DNA of 64,000 bases from Mangifera indica (lineage: Eukaryota; Streptophyta; Magnoliopsida; Sapindales; Anacardiaceae). How positions within the stretch are numbered: the first letter of the stretch is position 1; every line of letters starts with the position of its first letter. The stretch spans positions 17,868,930 through 17,932,929 of the forward strand of contig NC_058143.1 in the NCBI RefSeq assembly GCF_011075055.1, in the 5' to 3' direction. Positions 12,101 through 23,700 of this stretch are shown in pieces. The notes beneath the pieces were generated by a model. The model searched no databases. It was given only the letters and a program-made list of their open reading frames with translations, and was not told where the DNA came from. The translations under genes were made by a program, and so were the position numbers.

Positions 12101-13726
12101 TTATTGTTTTTATTTTTCTCCTCTCCATCATAATATTTCTTATATGCAAAAGAAATTTTTGTCTAATCATTTGTTCTTATTGTCAAGACCAATTATATTG
12201 TATGCTGCAAAGGTGAAGTAATAGATGTTTGATCAATTTTGGCCAATTATTGGCAATTTGTCAATGCTTAGTTTTTTTTCTGGGTGGGTGTTAAATTATC
12301 CATGATTTTCTTTTTTTTTTTTGGGTGTCTAAGATGGAATCAGGATTTTAAAGGGCTTTTAATATGTTGTGTATCTTATGTGGGTATTTTCCCTCAAACT
12401 TTACAAGTTATGTGTCACATTTCTTGATATCTTAATTGCTTGTTAAACATCTAAATGGGTAAGATTTGTGATGATGTCAATTCATACTATCCAAATTGGA
12501 CAAGTAGGATAGAGAATAAGGGAACTAAAAGTGCTTGCTTCCTAATATAAGCACAAAAAATGTATTCTAGATTCCCCATGCATGCACTAACTTGTGCACA
12601 CAGATACAGACACTTGAATAGTGGCCTATAAGTTGATAATGTATTTCTTTGAACTACAAAACGAGTCATTGATTTCCATGCTAGGCATAATAGTGCTGGG
12701 GTATATTTGCTTGCAGTTCATGCTTTTCCTCATTCTCCCATACATTAACATTAGCACTTTGATTGTTTTTTCACTACTTTATTCTGTTATTTAACATCAT
12801 TATCATGTTCATCAACTAACTATGGGTGGTCATTGACAGAAGACCTTATTGCAGTCCTGAGGTAGGGAAGGTGTTATATAGAACTGTATAGGAATCTGTA
12901 TTTTTGTGGGCTGACCGAACATACCTGTGCTAATCACTTATCTTAGCTGCATAAGCTTAGATTTGTCTGATTGGTATTGTTTGGCTGGTTCTAAGGTCTG
13001 AGCCAACAATATATAGACCTTTAGGCTTTTGCTACATTAACGGCACCATATTTGAGGACCTATAGCTAAAAACAAGTAGAGATGAAAGTATATGTTGCAG
13101 TTCAGAAATTAAGTCTTTAAGCCTTTAGCTGTGGTGGGTTTGAGCTGTCATTTCTTTGTAGTTTCAGGCATGGACTGGGAGTTTCTGGTCTGAGTTATAT
13201 ATTGCAGGAAATTATCAGCAATTTGAATAATAATAATTCATAATATTGGCCTGGTCCATGTCCAGCCCTACTTTCCAACTGTTGTGGAGTTCTTTTATTT
13301 TTATTTTTTAAATCATACCTTTGTAAGTGAAGACAGTTGCATATTTACAAAAAAGGCCACTGTCCATAATGAGTGGACAGTGGCCTAATCAAACCTGAAA
13401 ATTGAAGTCACTTGTTACTCCTAAAAAAAGTCATTTTTTGTGTATCATGATTAATGACAGGAGTCAGATGAGGTGGTGACTTTAAGGGGCAATTTGTCAA
13501 GTCATTGCCCTAATTTGATTGGCTAGTACGATCTCCCTTAAGAATAATAATCTTCACCTTGCTTTCAAACAGAAATAATTTTCTTTTGACACATTTTTTC
13601 TCGCTTAAAATATAATTTCCAGATCAGAGGTTAGCAAAACTGGTGGAACATTAGAACTTTCAGAGAGAAGACCTGAGTTCAAGCCTTTGCCACGCTTGTG
13701 AAACCTTGATTTGAATTACTTAACAA

Positions 13727-13763
<37 letters not shown>

Positions 13764-15228
13764 ATAATATTTTCAATCCTGGTTACTGTATATCCTTGGG
13801 GTTCTCTATATGTAAACCCTTGTTTAATAATCAACTATCATTAACAGTTTGGAGTTGAAGATGGTGTCAATTTGAGATTTGTAGTACTACTGATTTTCAA
13901 ATTTGATGGATCACCTCAGGCTCTTCTGTGTATGTATCATGGAGGCTGAATATATATTTTAGGGGCCTGAGATGCAAAAGATAAATTGACGTCAAAATTT
14001 ATATAATGTTCTCTGCCCCTGGATCTTACTATCGTAATATTATTGAAGTTCTTACACAGATAATATAGTCTACCTACTTTGTTATGAAAATAAATATAAG
14101 AAAAAAAAATATTGTAAAGTAAAATTTTCATTTAGTTTTATCTCATGTGATAGCCTTCAGTTGAGGATTTGTGTAATATGTATGCTCCGGAAGCATCACA
14201 GCATGTGTGTCGACAAGCCTGTCCAACTGATCGGAAGAGACAAACACTTGTCTTGAGAAATTTAACTGTTGACAATTTTGTTGCTCCTTCCTGTTTGCTT
14301 TGTTATTTTATTTCATATGTTTCTGGAGTTAAAAGGCCCCTGCAGCAGAACTGGGTCTGGGAGTTGATGTGTTCTGTAGATGAATATTACATGTTTGCTA
14401 TAGTTTTCGTACTCTATCAGCAATCCTGCAGAGATTCTTGGAATATATTCTACCTGGATTGGTGCTTTTTAGTTGGTAAGAAAAAAATGACTTGGAACCA
14501 GTGCTTGATTTTCTTGTTCTATAGCTTTTGAATTTAATGTCATAGTTTATCTCATGCACCCTTGTAGCGATATGCTTTCTGTCAATGTGGCAATATAAGT
14601 AGAGGATGTTGCCTGTTCATATTAGTGTTGCCGCAGATGGTTTGACATTTTCTCCTGTGTTCTAATAATAGTAATTTTGTTATTGTCATGAGTTATTAAA
14701 GTTTGCTGTTGTGTTTTGTAGGCTTCGGAGCTCATTATGGCTTCAGTTTAAACCTCATCACATTGCTGCTGGTGCTGCCTACCTTGCTGCCAAGTTTCTA
14801 AATTTGGATCTTGCTACTTATCAGAATATCTGGCAGGAGTTCCAGACCACACCGGCAATTCTTCAAGGTATTATTTTCACTATTTTTAAATATTTTAATG
14901 TTGTATTTGTTTAGATACAAACCACCGATAATAATGTGAAATGAGCTTTGCAATTATGCGAAGTTTGAATTATTATAAACATGGGAAGTGGATGTTAAGA
15001 AGCTTTGAGAAATTTTCTTCTTTTAAGTAACACTAAAATTCACGTCCATAATTTATTTTATTTGTAAAAACCTGTCTTCCGAGATTAAAATTTTCACTCA
15101 TGTCATGCTAAAATTGAGCTATGATAAATTTCATCTTTTGGTGTATTTCCCAACCTTATGTCTAAAATTTGTTGAACTTCTGAATTTTTGATGCAGATGT
15201 TTCAGAGCAGTTAATGGAGCTCTTCTGA
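9104..15228 (+). CDS. CYCT1-3: Cyclin T (CYCT1-3-like), P-TEFb cyclin subunit
   Basis: Exons 9104-9645, 9796-9877, 10045-10179, 10483-10658, 14722-14867 and 15197-15228 join in frame to 370 residues. A non-coding leader exon probably ends at 8357, with a leader intron 8358-9098. T-type cyclins pair with CDKC/CDK9 kinases to phosphorylate the RNA polymerase II tail in the nucleus. Residues 1-~135 are a low-complexity Asn/Ser/Tyr-rich extension. The first cyclin fold starts at [17 protein letters not shown] and continues with [32 protein letters not shown] and [15 protein letters not shown]. The second, short fold contains [14 protein letters not shown]. The protein stops soon after (QLMELF), as in short plant cyclin T proteins; Arabidopsis CYCT1;3 is ~317 residues. 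Intron 5 is 4063 bp, much longer than the others, and seems to hold inserted repeats. Cyclin T1-3 against other plant cyclin T paralogues is a resemblance call. Confidence 0.87.
13354..13386. repeat. Perfect 13-bp inverted repeat (hairpin) in cyclin T intron 5
   Basis: AGGCCACTGTCCA at 13354-13366 and its exact reverse complement at 13374-13386 are separated by a 7-base loop. It lies in the unusually long intron 5. It may be the end or centre of a small inserted element. No function can be read from it. Confidence 0.7.
13621..13760 (+). mobile_element. Candidate tRNA-derived SINE in cyclin T intron 5
   Basis: TAGCAAAACTGG (13632-13643) fits the RNA polymerase III A-box pattern TRGYNNARNNGG exactly. 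GAGTTCAAGCC (13675-13685) resembles a B-box, ~40 bases downstream as expected for tRNA-derived SINEs. The sequence runs into an (AT)n tract at 13728-13751, a plausible tail. I could not identify target duplications, so limits are approximate. Confidence 0.4.
13728..13751. repeat. (TA)n microsatellite
   Basis: Uninterrupted TA dinucleotides, followed by TGTATGTATGTATATAA. Confidence 0.85.
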
Positions 15229-15704
15229 TACGAATAAAACTTTTGTAGTAGTAAAGAAAAAAGGTTTTTCTCCTGCCAGACTTGAAAATCCTTGCTGTAA
15301 AAAAGGGGGAAAGGAGGTGTGAAGAACAGGTGCGGCGTCTTACCATCCCTGGTGCAGGCATGGCCGTGCAAAAAGTGAGCCACCCTGGGACGAATGATAC
15401 ACTTTTGGAATGTGGTAATATGTGTGCATTCTTTTACCAAATCAGGATACGCTTATCGGTAGAATGCAGAATGTAGAACGAGAAGACTGTCTTAAAAACG
15501 ATTGGATATGTTGATGTCTTCTTTCTAAACTGGCTGCTAAGATATTTTGTTGTATGTATAAACTTGTGGGAGCGTTGACAAAATTCAATGATGATTCTTT
15601 GCCTAACTCTACCGTTTTTATTTTTAATTGTCAGCGTAGCCAACAGCTGAATAAATATAGCCATTGGGCCATGCCATCTATTATAGTGATACGTGAAAGG
15701 CGGA

Positions 15705-16548
15705 AGGCCTATTTCCAGTCAAAGTTTTAATGCAATTTAAAGATAAATATTCGTAATAGAATTTAAAAACTTAAATATTTATTTATAAATTAATTTTTAT
15801 TAATATTTTTAATTAATGTAGAAGATAAAATTTTTATTTTAATAATAATATTATAAAAATATATACGTTATTATATTTTTCATTTTAGGTTTTAAAAATT
15901 AACAAATTTTGAAAATTTTCATATTTTTTCCAAACTTAGAGATTTTATCTTCTTTCTATTTCAGTTGTCTCCTTCAACTTTTGAAAAATTTAGTTTAACT
16001 CTCTCTTTTCAACTTTGGAGTACTAAAAAATCTAGTGATCTCTCTCTCCATTGATCGAATTGACATTGACCTTTGTTTTTCTTTGGTGACGATGTGACAC
16101 GATTTCTTCTTTGTAGGGTTTGTTGTGCAATATATCAAATATCTATTCGTCTTGATGAAGAGATCCTTGTCTATGTCTCTTCATTACACCACTTGAGTTA
16201 GCCAACCATTTTGATAGTTGATCAAATAGAAAAAAAAAGGAGGAGTCAGAAGAGGCAGGTGGTGCCCACATGAGGGAGAAAAAAAACTAAGGTTGGGGGG
16301 AAATAAATATTTTTCAAAACTAAAAAATGTTTTGGTAAGGGTGGACATATTAGTTTTTAAAATTTTGGAAAGAAAATGAAATAAAATTATTTATTTTTTA
16401 ATATTATTTTTAAAATAATGATTTTACTTTTAAATATAATAAAAAATTTTAACAAAAAATTAATTCATGAGTGAATATTTAGGTTTTTGAAACCTTATGA
16501 GTGTTTATTTGTCTTCACATTAAAACTTAGGTGGGAAATAGTCTTTGA
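15705..16548. mobile_element. Diverged copy D of the Mutator-type family
   Basis: Between cyclin T and LACS. It starts near GGCCTATTTCCAGTCAAAG and ends near TTAGGTGGGAAATAGTCTTT, the recognisable inverted ends of the family. The long AT-rich arms are present. The core (16000-16290) includes TCGTCTTGATGAAGAG-type sequence. About 845 bp, close to the ~860 bp of intact copies. I see no clear flanking duplication, so it is probably older. Limits are approximate. Confidence 0.6.
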
Positions 16549-16571
16549 CTTACATAAAAACCCTAAAGAGG

Positions 16572-16985
16572 TGTTTGGTTAAGAATATTAAAGATTACTC
16601 TGATAATCTATATTTTATTATTTACATTATTTTTTATGATATGATAGGATAATCTGATCACCACCTCCACTTTAGATATTAAAAGATTATCAAAATAATT
16701 TTCATTTTATTATAACTATATTTTCATTTATTAATTTTTTTAACATAAAAATAATCACATTTTTAATTAATATAACAAATAACATAAAAAATATTTTTAA
16801 AATAATTACCACAAAGTTATTTAAATAAAATAATATATTAATTTTTTTAATTATTATTAATTAAATATAATAATTATTTATACTTACTTAATTTCATTCT
16901 ATTTTATTAAATATAATAATAATTTTTAAAATAATTTATCAATTTTTTATTTTAATAATAAAATATTCATTAAACAAAACGCATC
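16572..16985. repeat. Possible miniature inverted-repeat element
   Basis: The left sequence GTGTTTGGTTAAGAATATT and the right sequence AATATTCATTAAACAAAACG are imperfect reverse complements about 410 bp apart, enclosing very AT-rich DNA. This resembles a decayed miniature transposon. No clear target duplication, so low confidence. Confidence 0.35.
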
Positions 16986-17713
16986 ATTATGTGTTGGCAT
17001 TATAAATTTTGAGCATTATGATCAACATTGGTATGAATATATGAATAGACAGATGAGCATGAAAGAAAGCCGTTTACTATCACTGGCCCACATGCACTAA
17101 ACCTGCCCACGTTCCAACCGCCACCAGCCACCAGCCACCCATCCATTAGGCCGTGTTTCCAGAAGCACAACCTTGTCCAGGGTTGACGAACTCCAACTTT
17201 GACAGTTAATTTTTTGGACCATTTATGTCTTCACATTGATACATTTTAGGATCAAACCATACATTTTAATATAACGTGTGTCTTCATCTCTTGTAAATAA
17301 TTTCAACTTAATTGCTTCTGGAGATGGCAAAAGATTTAGCTATTGACCAAATTAATAATACCATTTAATAATAATATTATTATTAATAAAAAGCAACACC
17401 TTCTAAATTTTCAATTTTGACAAGACAACTACGACTCCAAAGCGGTATGGAGATCATGTCATGTCATGTGTTCCAGAAGTTCCAACCTTTTTTTTATGTT
17501 CAAATAATTAAAATACGTAATAAAACTGAAATCCATTAATATCTGTGTGTCCCAACGCCAAGTTTTATCTCAACCGTATAAGCTCGTTATCTTCCTTAAC
17601 TCGCGTGCCTTTCGCTCTGACTTTGCAATTTCACGAGAAACAAACAGAAACTCGTACCAACTTTATTCCTAAATTAAAAAAAAAAAAAGGACAAGATTGT
17701 AGTAGTCTAGCTT
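16986..17713. other. Upstream region and 5' UTR of LACS
   Basis: Presumed promoter of the acyl-CoA synthetase. An overlapping frame at 17545-17781 is in a different phase from the gene and is not called. A poly-A stretch lies ~30 bases before the start codon. I see no convincing TATA box. Confidence 0.45.
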
Positions 17714-20700
17714 ATGGATCATTCAGCTGCTGCTCAACGTCGCATAAAGGCCATTCAAGCTCACCTCATCTCCTCTGTTGATTCTGCTTCTCAACTCTGT
17801 CATAATCTTACAGCCGGCGAATTCGTCTACGGTAAACTATCTCTCTGCCTTCACCTCCGCGTTTCTACGTTACCTAGCTGTGCCTGTTTCTGCATTTATA
17901 TGATTTGATTTTGGTGATTTGTAATTTGTGATTTGTGTTGTTTTTTAGTTACGTGCTTGGTATGAAGCTAAACATTTTTTTTATTGTTGTAGGATTATTG
18001 TTTTTGTTTGATTCTGAGTCTGTTAATTGGTAGGAGTTTCCAGTGCTGGTACTGTGGGGTCACCTCTCTTTTTTCAATATATGAAAAGTTCTAATGTGAC
18101 TTATGTGCTGTGAGCTCGAAAAATTTTCATGGGACCGAAGAGGCACTTTAAAATGAAATAAAATGTAATCTCTGTCACTGATTGGAAGTAAATTTTTTTT
18201 CCTGTATTGAAAGCTTAATAATTGTATTACATCATATGGTATATATGAACTTGTATGGTATAAAAAAGTTTTTTATATATTTTGATCTGTATTGGTACAA
18301 ATATATATAACTATACAAGAGGCTAAATCTGGTAAGAATCCTAGAGAATGAAAAATAATTGACAGCTTTAATTGACAACTATTCATTAGCTATTTTAGGA
18401 AACTAAAATACAAACAAGTCACACTAATTCAGCCTAATTAACCCGTGAATCTTGCAACACTCCCCCTCAAGCTGGCTTGAAGATGTCTTCCATAGCTAGC
18501 TTGCTAACTAGAAGTTCAAATTGTCCCTTGTGTAGCCCTTTGGTGAGTATGTCTGCTATTTGATTTGTAGTTGGTACATAGGAGAGACAAATTAACCTAC
18601 TTTCAATCTTCTCTTTGATGAAGTGCTTGTCAACCTCAATGTGTTTCGTTATGTTGTGTAAAACCGGGTTGTGAGCGATTGAAATGGCTGCCTTGTTATC
18701 ACAATATACTTTCATAGGATAAGACACCGAGATCTTCAAGTCTTCAAACAATCTTTTCAACCAAATTGCCTTGCTAATCCCATGAGCAAGAGACCTGAAC
18801 TCAGCCTCAGCACTACTTCGAGCCACAACATTTTGCTTTTTACTCCGCCATGTAACAAGATTTCCTCCAATAAAGGTGCAGTAGCCTGAAGTAGAACGTC
18901 TGTCAGTAGTACAACTGGCCCAATCTGCATCAGTGTAGACTTCTATTTGTAGGTTGTTATTCTTCCGAAACATAAGGCCCTTTCCAAAAGTTCCTTTTAG
19001 GGATCTTAGTAATCTATAGGCTGCATTAAAATGTTCTCGTCCAGGTGAGTGCATATATTGGCTAACCATACTCACAACAAAAGCTATATCAGGACGGGTA
19101 TGTGACAGATAGATTAACTTCCTTACAAGTCTTTGAAATTTTTCCTTATCAATCACATCTTCAGCTTTTGCTGGATCAAGTTTCAAATTAGCGTCAAGTG
19201 GAGTATCTGCAGCTTTACAACCTAGGAGACCTGTTTCACTGAGAAGATCAAGGATATATTTCCTTTGGTTTACAAAGATACCCTTTCTTGATCTAGCGAA
19301 CTCCATACCAAGGAAATATTTTAATAATCCCAGATCTTTAATCTCAAAATCTCGTGCCAACTTCTTCTTTAAGTCTGCTAATTCTTCAGAATCATCACCT
19401 GTCAAGATTATATCATCCACATAGACGATTAAGATAGAGATTTTACCTTTCTCCGATTGCTTATAAAACATTGTGTGGTCAGCCTGGCTTTGATGATAAC
19501 CATGACTTTTCACGGCTTTTCCAAAACATTCAAACCAAGCTCTAGGAGACTGTTTAAGGCTATATAGGGATTTTTTAAGTCTGTAGACTTTATCTTGTCC
19601 CATCATCTCAAATCCTGGAGGTAGGCTCATAAACACCTCTTCTTCTTAATCCCCATTCAAGAACACATTCTTGACATCTAACTAGTGTAATGGCCAATCA
19701 TAATTAGCAGCTAAAGACAATAATACCTGGATGGAATTGATTTTTGCAACCGGGGCGAAGGTTTCCTGATAATCAATTCCGTATGTTTGAGTAAACCCTT
19801 TAGCAACTAATCTCGCCTTGTATCTCTCAATACTTCCATCTGCCTTACATTTCACTGTAAACACCCATTTACACCCGACGGTTTTTTTATGTTTGGGTAA
19901 ATCAACAACTTCCCACGTTCCACTTCTCTTCAGAGCATTAATCTCTTCTATTACTGCTGATTTCCAGTCAGGATCATCGAGTGCTTCTTGTATGTTTCTT
20001 GGGATAAATAAGTTAGATAACTTAGATATAAAGGCATTATGTTTCTTTGAGAGTTTAGCATAGGAAAGATATCGGGATGTAGGATGAGAGGTACGTTTAG
20101 CTTTCCTAATAGCTATAGGAATATCTAGATCACTAGACTCAGTATTAGGTACTGGATAAGGAATAGAATCAACATTTGGGTCATTAGGGACATGAGTATG
20201 AATAAGAGGAATGTTACCTGGAGTAGTTTTAGGTTTTGTTCTCGGAGCAGCTGATTGAACTGGTGCTAAAGGAACCATAACCCTTTTTTTATGACCTTTC
20301 TTCCTTGAATAAGTTAGGAGCTCTTTACCATGTTCTGTGAGAACTATGGGTAGTATTTCTCCCCCTGTTGAGGATTCAGAAATGTTTGACAAAACAGATT
20401 CAGGATCACTTGTTTCCTCAGTATTATTAATTTCCTCTTTATTTAAAAGTTTATTTTTACATGTGGGATCAGGTATAGAACCGGTAATAGGTGTAGTAGG
20501 ATCAGTAGAATCAGTAGAATCAATGATTTTAGGTAAAGGAATAGCAGAAATATCCCAAAAATTTCCTTCTTCTCCTATCTCCCCTTGAAGAGAAATTTTT
20601 TGAAAGAAAGGTTGACTTTCAAGAAAGTCAACATCCACAGAGACAACTATTTTTTTAGTTTGTGGATTAAAACACTTGTATCCTTTTTTGTTTGGAGCAT

Positions 20701-23700
20701 AACCAATAAAAATACATTTTTCTGCCCTCGGATCAAGTTTAGATCTTCCTTTACTATTTATGTGGACATATGCTGTGCACCCAAATATTTTAATAGAAAG
20801 ATTTGAAGGTATTCGTGATTCAGGAAAAAAAAATTTTAAACAATCAAGCGGAGTAATATAGTTCAAAACACGAGTAGGCATTCTATTAATAAGATAAGAT
20901 GCAGTTAAGACAACTTCTTCCCATAAATATTTAGGAACATTCATTGAAAACATAATAGCTCGAGAAACTTCAAGAAGATGTTTATTTTTGCGCTCAGCAA
21001 TACCATTTTGCTGAGGTGTATCGACACAAGTAGTTTGATGATGAATCCCTTTTTCAGTGAAAAAACTTTCAAGAATTCCTTTAAAGTATTCAGTTTTATT
21101 ATCTGTGTGAAAAATCTCAATTTTGGTTTCAAAATGGTTTTCAATCATTGAGTAAAATATTTTAAATAGTTTTTCAACCTCGGATTTTTCCGACATTAGG
21201 TAAACCCAACATAAACGGGTATGATCATCAATAAACGTCACAAACCATTTTTTATTTGAGGGTGTATTAATCCTAGACGGACCCAAATGTCACTATGGAT
21301 TAAGTAAAATGGTTTTGAAGCTTGATAAGTTTTAGGATGATAAACAGTCTTATGACTCTTAGATAAAATGCAATTCTCACAATATAGTTTAGAACAATCT
21401 AAACCTTTAAATAAACTAGGAAATAGTTTTTTAAGATAAGGAAAACTAGGATGCCCTAGTCTATAATGCCAAAGCATAATTTTATCCTTAACTAGAGTAG
21501 AACTAATACCACTTAAGCCTTGAGCTTCTTTATTCTTGGAATCTTGATCTTCAAAATAATAGAGGCCATTGATTAATTTAGCACTGCCAATCATCTTCTC
21601 CGAGTTCAGTTCCTAGAAAACACAATATGATTCAAAGAAAGTAACACGACAATTAGAGTCTCTGGATAATTTGCTAACCGATAGTAGATTACAAGTAAGC
21701 TTAGGAACATGTAAGACGTTCTTTAAGGAAATATTTTTTGAAAGATTTACCAAACCTTTGCCGGCTATAGAAGAATAAGATCCATTTGCTATACGAATTT
21801 TTTCATGGCCAGAACAAGGACAGGAAGAATGAAACAAGCTAGACAAACTTGTCATATGATCAGAGGCTCCTGAATCTATGATCCAAGGAGTAGAATAATT
21901 TAGTGAGTGACAAAATAATGCGTTAAAATCATTACTTGCTTGAGCCACTAAAGCACTAGGAGCACCAGATGAACCTGAGTTGAACTTCAGCAATTTCAGG
22001 ATTTGATCAATTTGCTCTTTGTTGAGGGAGGCCGAATCTGCCTCATGTGCAACAGGAGTCTTATTAAACCGTCCTTCATGAGAGCCCTTCCAATTTGCTG
22101 GCTTTCCATAAAGTTTCCAGCATGTCTCACGTGTATGACGTGGTTTGTCGCAATAGTCACACCAAACACGAGGCTTGTCATTGGATTTCTTGTTAGTATT
22201 TCGGCTAGCATTCACCCCAGCCGCAAGAGCTGAGTTTTCAATAGGACTGCCAGGGTTTTTCTTGCCAAGCATAACAAGACGACGACTTTCCTCATGACGG
22301 ACTTCAGAGAACACTTCACCAATAGATGGAAGCGGTTGTCTACCGATGATCCTGCCTCTAACTTCATCAAACTCCATATTAAGTCCAATAAGAAACTTAA
22401 AAATATGATTATCCTCCACCATTTTTTTATAATGGTTACAATCATGAGTACATTTCCATTCATAATTATTGAAGAGGTCCAAGTCTTGCCAAAGACGTTT
22501 CAAGGAATTAAAATACCTAGTGACAGTATCCTCACCTTGGCGGATTTCTTCAAACTTCAAAGTCAACTCATATACCTGAGATTGATTTCCCAAGTCTGAG
22601 TACATTTGGTTGACATTGTCCCAAAGCTCCTTAGCCGTATGATAGCACATATAGTTGGAGCTTATGTCTTCCTCCATCGAATTCACCAACCATGTCATCA
22701 CCATCGAGTTCTCCGCGTCCCACGTAGCATAGCTAGAATCATCAGATGCAGGTTCTTTCTTTTCTCCAGTCAAATATCCCATCTTGCCCCTACCACGGAT
22801 ATACATGCACACAGATTGAGACCAACGCAAGAAATTCTCTCCATTTAGTTTAATCGTGGTAATTTGAATAGAGTGGGATTCCGAGGTGGGAACTTGAGTG
22901 GTAGTCGTGGATGTAGGCAGGTCTGTAGTGTTGGTTGTCTCTGAAATCTCAGACATGATGATGAAAAAGAATAGAGAGGAAGGAGATAGACTGATACAGA
23001 TGAAGGCTAGGAATTCAGGAAATAGAGTTCTTGCTCTGATACCATATGAACTTGTATGGTATAAAAAAGTTTTTTATATATTTTGATCTGTATTGGTACA
23101 GATATATATAACTATACAAGAGGCTAAATCTAGTAAGAATCCTAGAGAATAAAAAATAATTGACAACTTTAATTGACAACTATTCATTAGCTATTTTAGG
23201 AAACTAAAATACAAACAAATCACACTAATTCAGCCTAATTAACTCGTGAATCTTGCAACAGTATATTTGCCAACATTTTTTGGTTTTGGGCATGTCTTCT
23301 AGAGCATACTCATACAGTGTTGAGGTTGATGAGACTTGACGTTCGTAGTCCATATTTTCTTAAGGTGTGATGGAATTTTTTTTAATCGTTTTCTTGGTTT
23401 ACTCCCTTGGCCAGTTATCGAATAGTGCATTGTAGATATCGTTGTTTTACATGTATATATGTAAAATTTAATGTTTTCATTTTTGCACTTGATTTATGAG
23501 CAGAGCAGGGGTATAGTGTTGTGCTTCCAGAGAGACTGCACACAGGAAAGTGGAATGTATATAGGTGGGCACAATCACTGTAGTTGGAATTGTTCTATTG
23601 TATCCATTACCATTGCTAAAATTTTCTATCTCTGTTTTTGGCTTTTATTGTCCTCTTCTTTCTTATGACAGATCAGCTCACTCTCCATTAAAGCTTGTGA

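Larger units (their letters stand above)
18244..23260 (-). mobile_element. Ty1/copia LTR retrotransposon in LACS intron 1
   Basis: A complete but defective 5017-bp element, antisense to the host gene. Two 216-bp LTRs enclose, in minus-strand order, primer binding site, gag with CCHC knuckle, protease, integrase, reverse transcriptase and RNase H, then a purine tract. Integrase before reverse transcriptase defines copia. A 5-bp target duplication GTATA lies at 18239-18243 and 23261-23265. The LTRs differ at 6 of 216 positions, all transitions, so the insertion is fairly recent. The coding region has three in-frame stops and one frameshift. Confidence 0.95.

Noticed and set aside
22003..22848. 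Plus-strand frames antisense to copia gag
   Set aside because: Shadows of the gag coding frame; no domain.
18467..23260. The retroelement as proof that the LACS gene is broken
   Set aside because: It lies wholly inside intron 1, and the 23 exons join to a full-length 697-residue protein.
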